Shown here: in pieces, positions 1-6,077 of the stretch
Layout: every line of letters begins with the position of its first letter
Position numbering within the stretch: the first letter of the stretch is position 1
Source: CAYNYF01 sp964401385
GTDB taxonomy: Bacteria; Planctomycetota; Phycisphaerae; SM23-33
DNA length: 7,861 nt
NCBI GenBank assembly: GCA_964401385.1
Contig: CAYNYF010000122.1
Location: 1 to 7,861, forward strand
Direction of reading: 5' to 3'
Notes under the pieces: model-generated
The model's input: only the letters and a program-made list of their open reading frames with translations
What the model was told of the DNA's origin: nothing
The model's database searches: none
Program-made: the position numbers and the translations under genes

Positions 1-49
1 GATTTGCCGCAGACGCCGAAGCTGAGCGGCGACTGATTCACCGGGCAAC

Positions 50-85
50 AACGGGCGAACCGGCTGACGGGTCGATTCGCCCGTT
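50..85. terminator. Inverted repeat, possible bidirectional terminator
   Basis: A perfect 10-bp inverted repeat pairs AACGGGCGAA (50-59) with TTCGCCCGTT (76-85) around a 16-nt loop. On the plus strand the stem is followed only by a short T-poor stretch (TCGCTTG), so it is a weak intrinsic terminator at best. It lies downstream of def (minus, ends at 195). It also lies just after an in-frame TGA at 34-36 that could close a plus-strand gene entering from the left edge. The rest of bases 1-194 shows no supportable gene: several frames stay open by GC richness but none has a start with a ribosome binding site or a recognisable product. Confidence 0.35.
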
Positions 86-114
86 TCGCTTGCGCGGCCC
101 CGAGAAGATGGAAG

Positions 115-126
115 GGCGCCGGCGCC
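115..126. repeat. 12-bp perfect palindrome
   Basis: GGCGCCGGCGCC is its own reverse complement and is also a tandem duplication of the 6-bp palindrome GGCGCC. It lies in the non-coding stretch downstream of def. No function is evident; in GC-rich DNA such a palindrome can arise by chance. Confidence 0.4.
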
Positions 127-194
127 GGACTGGACATCCCAGGGGGGAGCAATGGGGCCGGGTCGGTATGTCGCGGCACCCGGGACGAGAGGGC

Positions 195-749
195 CTACGC
201 GCCGGCCTGTGATCGGTCGGACTGGCCGTCGGCGTACTGCTGTTGCAGGTCGCGGATGGCCCGGCGGTTGGCCAGCCTTGCCACCATCGACATCTTGTCC
301 GCGATCAGAATGCCGTTGAGGTGATCCAGCTCGTGCTGGAAGATGCGGGCCAGCAGATCTTCGCCGGTCTGTTGGAACTGGTTTCCGCCCACGTCTTCGG
401 CTCGGACGGTGACGTGCGTGTGGCGCTTGATCTTGCAGACCACGCCGGGCAGCGATAGGCAGCCCTCATCGTTCGTGATCGAGCCGCTCTGGGCCACGAT
501 CTTGGGGTTGACGTAGACGCGTTCCTGCTGGCCCGGCTCGCCGGTCGGGTTGGCCACGAACAGCCGGATCGGCAGCCCCACCTGTGGCGCGGCCAGCCCC
601 ACACCGCCCGCGGCGTACATGATGGCGAACATCCTCTCGGTGAGGGCGCGCAGCTTCTCGTCGGGCCGCTCGATCCGGGCACAGACCTGAGCCAGGACCG
701 GGTTCGGATACTTGACGATTCTCAAAGAACTCGGATCGGGTATATCCAC
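195..749 (-). CDS. def: Peptide deformylase
   Basis: This enzyme removes the N-terminal formyl group from nascent proteins in the cytoplasm, using a metal ion. All three family motifs are present in the 184-aa product: GVGLAAPQVG at residues 49-58, EGCLSLPG at 95-102 (metal ligand C97) and HELDH at 139-143 (ligands H139 and H143, catalytic E140). The N-terminus LRIVKYPNPVL at 9-19 is typical. The frame stays open upstream to 1022, but that extension runs through the divergent promoters and the rnc start and uses rare ATA codons, so I reject it. I chose GTG at 749, 8 nt after a -10 box. TTG at 725 (176 aa) is the main alternative and also gives a normal deformylase; neither has a convincing Shine-Dalgarno. 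The common partner fmt is not visible downstream. The function is secure; the start is not. Confidence 0.95.
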   Translation of the reverse strand: MDIPDPSSLRIVKYPNPVLAQVCARIERPDEKLRALTERMFAIMYAAGGVGLAAPQVGLPIRLFVANPTGEPGQQERVYVNPKIVAQSGSITNDEGCLSLPGVVCKIKRHTHVTVRAEDVGGNQFQQTGEDLLARIFQHELDHLNGILIADKMSMVARLANRRAIRDLQQQYADGQSDRSQAGA

Positions 750-788
750 TGACTCGCATTGTATTCCTGCCGGGACGGGTATATCAAC
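737..788. repeat. 13-bp direct repeat over the def promoter
   Basis: CGGGTATATCCAC (737-749) and CGGGTATATCAAC (776-788) match at 12 of 13 positions and are offset by 39 bp. On the minus strand the upstream copy contains the -35 box of the def promoter and the downstream copy contains the proposed GTG start. The placement on either side of the -10 box would suit a pair of operator half-sites. The 39-bp offset is also 13 codons in the def frame, so a coding duplication cannot be fully excluded. Confidence 0.5.
758..787 (-). promoter_or_regulatory. Promoter of def
   Basis: Reading the minus strand, TTGATA (787-782) is followed by an 18-bp spacer and TACAAT (763-758), a good match to the housekeeping sigma-70 consensus. 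Transcription would start near 751, which is essentially at the GTG at 749. The surrounding gap is clearly less GC-rich than the genes. Confidence 0.6.
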
Positions 789-807
789 CCGCCGGACGCC
801 ATGGGTT

Positions 808-836
808 TTGACAGATTCGCCCTTGCGCTGTAGCAT
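808..836 (+). promoter_or_regulatory. Promoter of rnc
   Basis: A perfect -35 TTGACA (808-813) is followed by a 17-bp spacer and TAGCAT (831-836, four of six consensus bases). The start point would be near 841-844, giving a leader of about 93 nt before the GTG at 936. It lies back to back with the def promoter. Confidence 0.6.
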
Positions 837-840
837 GTTG

Positions 841-919
841 GGCGAGGATGTCGCCGAGCTGTTGACGAGAGGCGCTGGCTCCGAAGGGCGCAGAGTGCCT
901 CTCGCCAACCGCTCGTTGG
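841..919 (+). promoter_or_regulatory. Structured rnc leader with three hairpins
   Basis: Three consecutive hairpins fill the predicted rnc 5' leader. Hairpin 1 pairs GGCGA (841-845) with TCGCC (851-855). Hairpin 2 pairs 866-876 with 894-904 in an 11-bp stem (one G-U), and two further 2-bp segments extend it, separated by mismatches, to a GAAG loop at 883-886. Hairpin 3 pairs CCAAC (905-909) with GTTGG (915-919) and abuts hairpin 2. The Shine-Dalgarno at 926-930 is left single-stranded. In E. coli the rnc leader also folds into hairpins, and RNase III cuts one to lower its own mRNA; hairpin 2 could play that role here. The structure is seen by hand pairing; the function is inferred. Confidence 0.45.
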
Positions 920-925
920 GAATGC

Positions 926-930
926 GAGGT
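926..930 (+). promoter_or_regulatory. Ribosome binding site of rnc
   Basis: GAGGT lies 5 nt before the GTG at 936 and fixes that codon as the rnc start; no in-frame ATG competes nearby. Confidence 0.7.
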
Positions 931-935
931 CGATT

Positions 936-1664
936 GTGGACGAGCGGAATCTCACCGAGTGTCAGCAGAGGATCGGATACGACTTCTCCAACCTGGATCT
1001 GCTTCGGCAGTCGCTTACGCACGCCTCTGCGTCTCCCACGCGCCTGGCCAGCAACGAGCGTCTGGAGTTTCTAGGGGATGCAATCCTGGGGATGGTCATC
1101 TGCGCAGAGATCTACCGGCGCGAGCCGGAGCTGCTGGAAGGGCAGATGACGAAGATCAAGTCGTGGGTGGTCTCGCGCCAGACGTGCGCCAAGGTCGCCG
1201 GAGAATGTGGACTCGCCGAGATGCTGTACTTGGGCAAGGGGGTGACCTCCGCGGCGGAGCTGCCGAGCAGCGTGGTGTCGGCTGCGCTCGAGGCCGTCAT
1301 CGGCGCCATCTACCTGGACGGCGGCATCGAGGCGGCGGCGAAGTTCATCCGAGAGAAGATGGACGCGGCGATGGAGGAGGCGGCGGCCTGCGAGCACCAG
1401 CGCAACTACAAGTCTCTGCTTCAGCAATACGCCCAGCATCGGTGGAGCGCCATGCCGCAGTATGATGTGCTGGACGAGAAGGGCCCCGAGCACGCCAAGT
1501 GCTTTGAGATTGCCGTCCGCCTCAACGGTCGGCAGTTCCCCAGCGCCTGGGGCAGCTCCAAGAAGGAGGCCGAACAGGGGGCCGCCCTGGCCGCCCTGCG
1601 CCGCCTGAACGTGCTGGATGAGGCCGAAGACGCTTCGGAGGAAAGCTCGGCGGAGTCGGACTAA
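936..1664 (+). CDS. rnc: Ribonuclease III
   Basis: RNase III cuts double-stranded RNA in rRNA processing and mRNA turnover. The 242-aa product has the usual two-domain layout and length. The catalytic domain (about 1-150) carries the signature NERLEFLGDAILG at 40-52. A double-stranded RNA-binding domain (about 157-225) includes the conserved C-terminal helix region around GSSKKEAEQGAALAAL. A short acidic tail follows (EDASEESSAESD). Of the four classical active-site carboxylates (E. coli E38, D45, D114, E117), I can align E41, D48 and E119. The D114 position is occupied by A116, within SAALEAVIG, where most bacterial enzymes have an Asp. Activity may therefore be altered, or this may be usual in the lineage. 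The GTG start is set by the Shine-Dalgarno at 926-930. The gene is divergent from def and has a hairpin-rich leader. Confidence 0.96.
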   Translation: MDERNLTECQQRIGYDFSNLDLLRQSLTHASASPTRLASNERLEFLGDAILGMVICAEIYRREPELLEGQMTKIKSWVVSRQTCAKVAGECGLAEMLYLGKGVTSAAELPSSVVSAALEAVIGAIYLDGGIEAAAKFIREKMDAAMEEAAACEHQRNYKSLLQQYAQHRWSAMPQYDVLDEKGPEHAKCFEIAVRLNGRQFPSAWGSSKKEAEQGAALAALRRLNVLDEAEDASEESSAESD

Positions 1665-1680
1665 AATCGTTTCCGGCAGT

Positions 1681-1726
1681 CCCGCCATGGGGGCCTGAGG
1701 CGGGCCCGGCCGCGGCGTGACGGGCC
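1681..1726 (+). other. GC-rich overlapping hairpins after rnc
   Basis: CCCGCC (1681-1686) can pair with GGCGGG (1699-1704), while GGCCCG (1703-1708) can pair with CGGGCC (1721-1726); the two stems share bases and exclude each other. No T-run follows, so this is not a standard intrinsic terminator. It lies 17 nt after the rnc stop in a 198-nt gap that otherwise holds only the ribD promoter and another small GC hairpin (1785-1798). A role in rnc 3'-end formation is possible but unproven. Confidence 0.25.
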
Positions 1727-1823
1727 GTGCCGGGGCGAATCCACAAGTCTCCAGGAAGCGCCGTAACCCCTCGCCCGGCTTGCACCCGCTCCGGCGGGCG
1801 GCAAAGTAGGGGCAGTCTCCTGT

Positions 1824-1852
1824 ACGGCAAGACCCCGAAGAGCCGGTATAAT
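1824..1852 (+). promoter_or_regulatory. Promoter of ribD
   Basis: A perfect TATAAT lies at 1847-1852. With a 17-bp spacer the -35 would be ACGGCA (1824-1829), a poor match. The predicted start point, near 1859, is only a few bases before the ATG at 1863. No FMN riboswitch fits between such a start point and the gene, and I saw no FMN-riboswitch-like conserved blocks upstream. Confidence 0.5.
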
Positions 1853-1862
1853 ATCCAGCCGG

Positions 1863-2978
1863 ATGGCTGACCTGGATCAACAGTTCATGAAGCTCGCGCT
1901 GGAGCTGGCCGGTGAGGGCAGGGGGTCCGTGGAGCCCAATCCCATGGTCGGGGCGGTGATCGTCCGCGACGGCCAGGTCATCGCCCGGGGCTATCACGCC
2001 CGCTTCGGCGGCCCGCACGCGGAGGTCGAAGCGATCGCCGCGGCCCGTTCGGCCGGCCACGACGTGCGGGCAGCGACCATGTACGTGACGCTGGAGCCGT
2101 GCTGCCACCACGGCAAGACCCCGCCCTGTACCCGGGCCATCATTGAGGCGGGAATCGCCCGCGTGGTGGTGGCGATGGAGGACCCGGACGCGCACGTGTC
2201 CGGCAGGGGCCTGGCGGAGCTGCGGGAGGCGGGCATCGAGGTGGTTACGGGAGTCCGGGAAGATGAGGCGCGGGACCTGCTGGCCGGCTACGTGGAATTG
2301 CGGACGATGGTACGGCCGCGAGTGATCTGCAAATGGGCCCAGACCCTCGACGGGCGGATCGCCACGTACAAGCGCCACAGCCGATGGATCAGCGGGCAGG
2401 CGGCCCGCCGGCGCGTCCACGAGCTGCGCGGCGCCTGCGACGGCGTGTGCGTCGGCGTCGGCACCGTCTGGGATGACGACCCGCTGTTGACCAACCGCAG
2501 CGGCAGCGGCAAAGAGCCGGCGCGGCTGGTGCTGGACGAGAGGCTGGAGATTCCCACGAGCTGCCGGCTGCTGTCGACCATCGACGCGGCCCCGGTGATC
2601 ATCGCCGCCGGCGCCGACGCCTCGGAGGTGATCGCCGAAAGCCTCTCTCGGCTGGGGGCGGAAATCCTGCGGCTGCCGGCGGGTGCCGGGGGGGTGGACC
2701 TGTACGCCCTGCTGGCCGAACTCGGCCGGCGGGGATGGACGCGGCTGCTGGTGGAGGGCGGCCGGGGCGTCCTCAGCTCGTTCATTCGCCAGGGCGTGGC
2801 CGATGAGCTGATGGTGTTCGTCGCCCCCCGCATCCTCGGCGGCTTCCACAGCCTTGGTCCGGTCGACTGGGAGGACGTCAGCACCATCCAGGAGTCGCTC
2901 CCGCTGCCGGCGCCGGAGGTCGAGCGGATCGGCGAGGACGTGCTGCTGCGGTACGTGCTGAACCCTCCGGGTCAGTGA
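1863..2978 (+). CDS. ribD: Bifunctional riboflavin biosynthesis deaminase/reductase RibD
   Basis: RibD carries out two steps of riboflavin synthesis in the cytoplasm: deamination of the diaminopyrimidine made from GTP, then NADPH-dependent reduction of its ribosyl side chain. The 371-aa length is normal. The N-terminal deaminase domain (about 1-146) shows HAE at 52-54 (zinc ligand and catalytic Glu) and PCCHHGKTPPC at 79-89 with zinc ligands C80 and C89. The reductase domain (about 150-371) begins RPRVICKWAQTLDGRIAT, followed by SRWISG, and later has the LLVEGG loop and a VAPRILGG motif. The ATG at 1863 gives the normal N-terminus ending in FMKLALELA. There is no Shine-Dalgarno before it and TATAAT lies 10 nt upstream, so the mRNA may be leaderless. 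A Gfo/Idh/MocA gene follows after 17 nt, probably in the same transcript. No other rib gene is in view. Confidence 0.96.
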   Translation: MADLDQQFMKLALELAGEGRGSVEPNPMVGAVIVRDGQVIARGYHARFGGPHAEVEAIAAARSAGHDVRAATMYVTLEPCCHHGKTPPCTRAIIEAGIARVVVAMEDPDAHVSGRGLAELREAGIEVVTGVREDEARDLLAGYVELRTMVRPRVICKWAQTLDGRIATYKRHSRWISGQAARRRVHELRGACDGVCVGVGTVWDDDPLLTNRSGSGKEPARLVLDERLEIPTSCRLLSTIDAAPVIIAAGADASEVIAESLSRLGAEILRLPAGAGGVDLYALLAELGRRGWTRLLVEGGRGVLSSFIRQGVADELMVFVAPRILGGFHSLGPVDWEDVSTIQESLPLPAPEVERIGEDVLLRYVLNPPGQ

Positions 2979-2985
2979 GTTCGGA

Positions 2986-2993
2986 AAGGAAGG
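2986..2993 (+). promoter_or_regulatory. Ribosome binding site of the Gfo/Idh/MocA gene
   Basis: AAGGAAGG lies shortly before the ATG at 2996. It favours that start over the in-frame GTG at 2975, which overlaps the ribD stop codon and has no such site. Confidence 0.65.
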
Positions 2994-2995
2994 CA

Positions 2996-4015
2996 ATGGC
3001 ACTGCGCCTGGCGTTCGCGGGATTTCGACACGGTCACATTCTGGAGGCTTATGAGCTGGCCCGGCGGCATGGCGACGTGGAGATCGTCGCCGCCTGCGAG
3101 GAGCACGCGCCCACGGCCGAGCAACTGGCGGCGGCGGGGCGGGTCGGGCTGACCCACGAGTCCTACGACGAGATGTTCGCCCAGGCCGACTTCGACGCCC
3201 TGGCCGTGGGCGACTACTACGGCCGGCGGGGCGAGATCCTCATCCGCGCCCTGGCCGCCGGCAAGCACGTCATCTCCGACAAGCCCATCTGCACCCGGCT
3301 GGGGGAACTGGACAGGATCGCCGAGCTTTCCGCGGCCGGGAATCTCAGCGTCGGCTGCCAACTGACCATGCGAGGCGACGGCAACTTGCTTGCCCTGGGC
3401 CGGGCGGTCGCCGACGGGCGGATCGGCCAGGTACGCACGGTCTGCTTCAGCGGGCAGCACCCGCTGCTGCGGGGGGAGAGGCCCGAGTGGTATTTCGAGC
3501 CCGGCAAGCACGGCGGAACCATCAACGACATCGCCATTCACGCCGTCGACACCATCGGCTGGCTGACCGGCAGGCGGATCGTCTCCATCGTCGCCGCCCG
3601 GGCCTGGAACGCCCGCGTGGCAGACCCCGATTGGTTCCAGGACGGGGCCCAGCTCATGCTGCGCCTGGACAACGACGGCGGGGTCATCGGGGACGTGTCC
3701 TACCTGGCCCCGGACGCCTGCGGATACAAGGTGCCGCAGTACTGGCGTTTTACCCTCCACGGCGACGGCGGTGTGGCCGAGACGGCAAGCGCGGCCAAGG
3801 GGGTGAGCGTCTACAGGCAGGATTCGCGGTCGGCCGAGCACGTACCCCCGGCCAGGCCGCGGCCGGAGGGGTACTTCGACAGTTTCCTGAATGAAATCCG
3901 CGGGCGCGGCGAGGGCGTCACGCTGAGCACGCAGGAGGTGCTGCGCTCTTCCCGGCTGGCACTGCTGGCCCAGCACGCGGCCGATGAGAACCTGCGCGAC
4001 GTGCCCTGCCCGTAG
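2996..4015 (+). CDS. Gfo/Idh/MocA family oxidoreductase
   Basis: This is a 339-aa NAD(P)-dependent dehydrogenase-like protein of the family acting mostly on sugars, inositols and related polyols; the substrate cannot be read from sequence. The N-terminal Rossmann fold starts with LRLAFAGFRHGHI (3-15), a variant of the usual glycine-rich loop with Phe and His in place of some small residues. DKP at 95-97 corresponds to the EKP motif whose Lys is catalytic. GGTINDIAIHAVD at 173-185 matches the second conserved block, which carries the Asp and His (D178, H182). The C-terminal part is the expected alpha/beta domain. I found no signal peptide, so it should be cytoplasmic. It lies 17 nt behind ribD and is convergent with the carbon-nitrogen hydrolase, 38 bp away. 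A link to riboflavin is not implied by the sequence. Confidence 0.9.
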   Translation: MALRLAFAGFRHGHILEAYELARRHGDVEIVAACEEHAPTAEQLAAAGRVGLTHESYDEMFAQADFDALAVGDYYGRRGEILIRALAAGKHVISDKPICTRLGELDRIAELSAAGNLSVGCQLTMRGDGNLLALGRAVADGRIGQVRTVCFSGQHPLLRGERPEWYFEPGKHGGTINDIAIHAVDTIGWLTGRRIVSIVAARAWNARVADPDWFQDGAQLMLRLDNDGGVIGDVSYLAPDACGYKVPQYWRFTLHGDGGVAETASAAKGVSVYRQDSRSAEHVPPARPRPEGYFDSFLNEIRGRGEGVTLSTQEVLRSSRLALLAQHAADENLRDVPCP

Positions 4016-4053
4016 CCAACACCCGGCGCGAACGAGCCTGCGGGACCGCCCGG

Positions 4054-4896
4054 CTACCTCCGTGTCAGCGCCTCGGCGTAGACTTCCGGGCGGCGGGCGG
4101 CGAAGCTGCTCTTGTGCCGGAGGCGGCGCAGCTTGTCGATGTTCAGGTCCGCGACGAGCATGTGCGGGCGGCGAGAGGTGCCGGCCGAGCGGGCCACGAA
4201 CCTGCCGTCGGGGCCGAGAATCAGGGCCCCGCCGCTGTAATGGACCATCTGACCGGCCCGGTCGCGGACGCTGCCGACGGAATTGCAGATGCACATGAAG
4301 GTGCAGGTGTCGACCGCCCTGGCCCCGAGGTAGGCGCGTTTCTTACCGGTCCAGTCGTGGGGGTTGCCCCCCAGGCGGCCCACGGTGTTGCCGTGAGGGT
4401 GCAGGATTACTTCCGCCCCGAGATGGGCCAGGCACAAGGAAGAGGCCGGGTGGCGCCCGTCGAAACAGATGTTGATGCCGACGCGGACGCCGTCGACGTC
4501 GAAGACCTTGAAGCGCGCCCCCGGGCTGAACACGCGGCCTTCGCCGTCGCGCCCGCCGGCCAGGTGCACCTTCTCGTAGTGTCCCAGCAGGCCGCCGGGG
4601 CCGGCGAGGGCGTGCGATATGTACAGCCTGCCTCTCAGTCGCAGCGGCAGGCCCCAGGCAACGAAGACGTCGTGCTCGCGGGCGGCGTCGATCAGCCGGC
4701 GGCACAATCTGCCGTTCAGAGACATGCCCAGATCGCGCATGAAGGGCTTGCAGGAATAGCCCGAAAGGCTCAGCTCCGGCAGCAGCAGCAGTCTGGCGCC
4801 GCGCTTGGCGGCCTTGGCGATCCAGGCGACGTGGTCGGCGATGTTCCGATGCGGATACCCGGGGAGGTTCCTGTTGCTGACCACGGCGACGCGCAT
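4054..4896 (-). CDS. Carbon-nitrogen hydrolase (nitrilase superfamily)
   Basis: This 280-aa protein belongs to the nitrilase/amidase superfamily, which hydrolyses amide, carbamoyl or nitrile C-N bonds. The catalytic triad is complete: E41 in LLLLPELSLSG, K109 in GHYEKVHL, and nucleophile C144 in INICFDGRHP. Later blocks (GAEVILHPHGN at 160-170, an ICN at 203-205, GxxxxxGPDG-like region near 222-231) are also as expected. The length is that of a stand-alone amidase domain, and no signal peptide or membrane segment is seen. The specificity is unknown; carbamoylputrescine-type or Nit-type amidases are possible. The ATG at 4896 has a clear Shine-Dalgarno (AAAGGAG) 9 nt upstream; the reading frame continues open before it without coding character. 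It is the last gene of the minus-strand series, 98 nt after the exported protein gene, with a possible promoter of its own. Confidence 0.9.
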   Translation of the reverse strand: MRVAVVSNRNLPGYPHRNIADHVAWIAKAAKRGARLLLLPELSLSGYSCKPFMRDLGMSLNGRLCRRLIDAAREHDVFVAWGLPLRLRGRLYISHALAGPGGLLGHYEKVHLAGGRDGEGRVFSPGARFKVFDVDGVRVGINICFDGRHPASSLCLAHLGAEVILHPHGNTVGRLGGNPHDWTGKKRAYLGARAVDTCTFMCICNSVGSVRDRAGQMVHYSGGALILGPDGRFVARSAGTSRRPHMLVADLNIDKLRRLRHKSSFAARRPEVYAEALTRR

Positions 4897-4905
4897 GGCT
4901 GTTCG

Positions 4906-4912
4906 CTCCTTT
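4906..4912 (-). promoter_or_regulatory. Ribosome binding site of the carbon-nitrogen hydrolase
   Basis: AAAGGAG on the minus strand, 9 nt before the ATG at 4896. It decides this start against the longer open frame reaching 5298. Confidence 0.75.
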
Positions 4913-4938
4913 CCGGGTCGACGGGACGGGCCGGGCTG

Positions 4939-4967
4939 ATAGTACACCGGCAACGGCACGGGGTCAT
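4939..4967 (-). promoter_or_regulatory. Possible promoter of the carbon-nitrogen hydrolase
   Basis: ATGACC (4967-4962), a 17-bp spacer and TACTAT (4944-4939) on the minus strand; each box has four of six consensus bases. Transcription would start near 4932, leaving a leader of about 36 nt that contains the Shine-Dalgarno. Confidence 0.35.
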
Positions 4968-4994
4968 GCGGAATTGCCCCCTCCGGCGGCAGGG

Positions 4995-5495
4995 CTACTT
5001 CGCCGGGGCGGTGGTCGGCCGGGAAGTCGCCAGCCTGGACCTCAGCTCCAGGAGCCGCCGGGCGCGCTCGGTGGGCGTCATCTTCTTCAGCTCGTCGCGC
5101 TCGGCCGGCGTCAGCGAGTGGACGACCTCCTTCAGCCAGGCCGCACGCTCGCGGTAGAGCTTCTTCTGGCTCTCGCTGAGCTTGTCGAATTCGGGGGCGG
5201 CATCGATCAGGGCGGCCTGCTGCTGATCGTCCAGGCGGAGAAAGGCATAGTACCGCTCGCGGAGCTGCCGGAGCCGCTCGGGGCCCATCGCCTTCCACAA
5301 CTTCTTGCTGCGGTTCAGCTCGGCCACCAGCGTGCCGGAAACTTCCTTGTCCAGGGCCTGTCTGAGCATCAGTTGCCGGGTCTTGCTGCCGGGGGCCGCC
5401 CCCGGCGCGCGTCGCCCGGCCGCACGGACGACCAGCGGGGCCGACAGCAAGATGGCTGCCGCCGCGATAATCAGTATGTGCACGAACTTTCGCAT
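4995..5495 (-). CDS. Exported charged helical protein, DUF3106-like
   Basis: The 166-aa product starts with a clear signal peptide: basic MRK, a hydrophobic core at about 5-23, and a likely cleavage after VRA (25). The mature part is rich in Arg, Lys, Glu, Gln and Leu and appears almost wholly helical. It includes two repeats of a pattern like LTPAERDELKKM (128-139) and MTPTERARRLLEL (139-151). Such patterns occur in DUF3106-like and other small periplasmic proteins found beside sigma/anti-sigma genes. The exact function is unknown; resemblance to periplasmic stress sensors is only by layout. The tail ATSRPTTAPAK is low-complexity. The start lies 4 nt after the stop of the anti-sigma-like gene with no strong Shine-Dalgarno, so the two are probably translationally coupled. 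Confidence 0.8.
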   Translation of the reverse strand: MRKFVHILIIAAAAILLSAPLVVRAAGRRAPGAAPGSKTRQLMLRQALDKEVSGTLVAELNRSKKLWKAMGPERLRQLRERYYAFLRLDDQQQAALIDAAPEFDKLSESQKKLYRERAAWLKEVVHSLTPAERDELKKMTPTERARRLLELRSRLATSRPTTAPAK

Positions 5496-5499
5496 GGAA

Positions 5500-6033
5500 C
5501 TAATGCAGATTCTCGGTGGCCTCAGCCGCCTCCAGGCACTCCAGCGTCCGGGCATCCACGACCTGCCGCACCAGTTGATAATCGACGATCTCTTCATACT
5601 GCTGAAACAGCGAGAGGTTCTGTACGATGAACCGATCCTCGGCCGGGATCTCATCCAGCGTCTTGGCGATGAGTGCTTCCACGTCGTCCGAGCCCGGTGG
5701 GGTCGCCGGCCTGCTCAGCGGGGTCAGCAGCACCGCCAGCAGAATGCCGGCCGCGGCCGCCACGGAGGTGCCGACCTGGATGACGCGGTTCCGCCTCCGC
5801 CGCCGGTGGGCCGCCCGGACGATTCCATCGGTCAGGTCCTGCTTCGGCCCGGCCGGGCGCAGAAGCTCCATGGCCGCCGCGACCTGGAGGAACTGCTCGT
5901 GCGTGCTCCGCCAGTCGGCATCCTCAGCCACCAGCCGGGCAACGCGCTCGGCGGCCGGGGGGTCCAGCTCGCCGTCCAGCCAGGCGGTCAGCTCTTCGAT
6001 GTCGGATTGTCGCCTCAGACCGCGATCGGCCAT
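5500..6033 (-). CDS. Anti-sigma factor-like membrane protein
   Basis: A 177-aa protein with an N-terminal soluble segment (about 10-60) containing DIEELTAWLDGELDPPAAERVARLV, the usual opening of anti-sigma domains (shown here in part: LTAWLDGELDP at 15-25). A basic patch RRRRRNR (77-83) precedes one membrane helix at about 85-106 (VGTSVAAAAGILLAVLL). An acidic extracytoplasmic part of about 70 residues follows. The zinc-binding HxxxCxxC of the ZAS type is absent; the only Cys is C166 near the C-terminus. The gene lies directly downstream of the sigma gene, as expected for a cognate inhibitor holding it at the membrane. GGAG lies 9 nt before the ATG at 6033. The role is inferred from layout and context, not from a diagnostic catalytic motif. 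Confidence 0.78.
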   Translation of the reverse strand: MADRGLRRQSDIEELTAWLDGELDPPAAERVARLVAEDADWRSTHEQFLQVAAAMELLRPAGPKQDLTDGIVRAAHRRRRRNRVIQVGTSVAAAAGILLAVLLTPLSRPATPPGSDDVEALIAKTLDEIPAEDRFIVQNLSLFQQYEEIVDYQLVRQVVDARTLECLEAAEATENLH

Positions 6034-6060
6034 TCTCTTCCGCTCCCGGCATCACGCCGC

Positions 6061-6077
6061 GCCCCGCAAGGCGGGGC
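6061..6077 (-). other. Hairpin between sigma and anti-sigma genes
   Basis: GCCCCGC and GCGGGGC form a perfect 7-bp stem around a 3-nt loop in the 119-nt gap between the sigma stop (6153) and the anti-sigma ATG (6033). No T-run follows on either strand, so it is not a standard terminator. It could slow RNA decay or lower read-through, setting the ratio of the two proteins. Confidence 0.4.

Noticed and set aside
1..137. Minus-strand ATG at 137 opening a frame to the left edge
   Set aside because: The bases before it are C-rich with no ribosome binding site, and about 45 codons show no recognisable sequence; another minus frame is equally open.
135..165. Plus-strand ATG near 152 preceded by a purine-rich AGGGGGGAG
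   Set aside because: The site looks like a ribosome binding site, but the spacing is very short and the frame runs antisense into def with no coding character.
750..1022. N-terminal extension of def giving a 275-aa protein
   Set aside because: It would overlap the rnc start and cover both divergent promoters, contains rare ATA codons, and adds residues unlike any deformylase; the recognised domain begins near 725-749.
1690..1840. Cysteine-containing minus-strand stretch between rnc and ribD that looks slightly protein-like
   Set aside because: No start codon with a ribosome binding site in that frame, and it is merely part of the long antisense open frame.
1665..1862. FMN riboswitch or small RNA upstream of ribD
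   Set aside because: The gap has several GC hairpins but none of the FMN-riboswitch conserved blocks I know, and the ribD -10 box lies at the start codon, leaving no room for a leader.
1071..3002. 643-codon open frame on the minus strand antisense to rnc and ribD
   Set aside because: Low-complexity His/Arg/Pro/Gln-rich translation, antisense to two certain genes; it is a GC-driven shadow.
4016..4053. Terminator between the convergent Gfo/Idh/MocA and hydrolase genes
   Set aside because: Only short GC pairings and no T-run on either strand; no convincing stem.
2972..4294. 440-codon minus-strand open frame antisense to the Gfo/Idh/MocA gene
   Set aside because: No family motif, Gly/Pro/Arg-rich composition, and opposed to a gene with clear motifs and ribosome binding site.
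4114..5157. 347-codon plus-strand open frame antisense to the hydrolase and exported protein genes
   Set aside because: Shadow frame: composition biased, no recognisable domain, and antisense to two supported genes.
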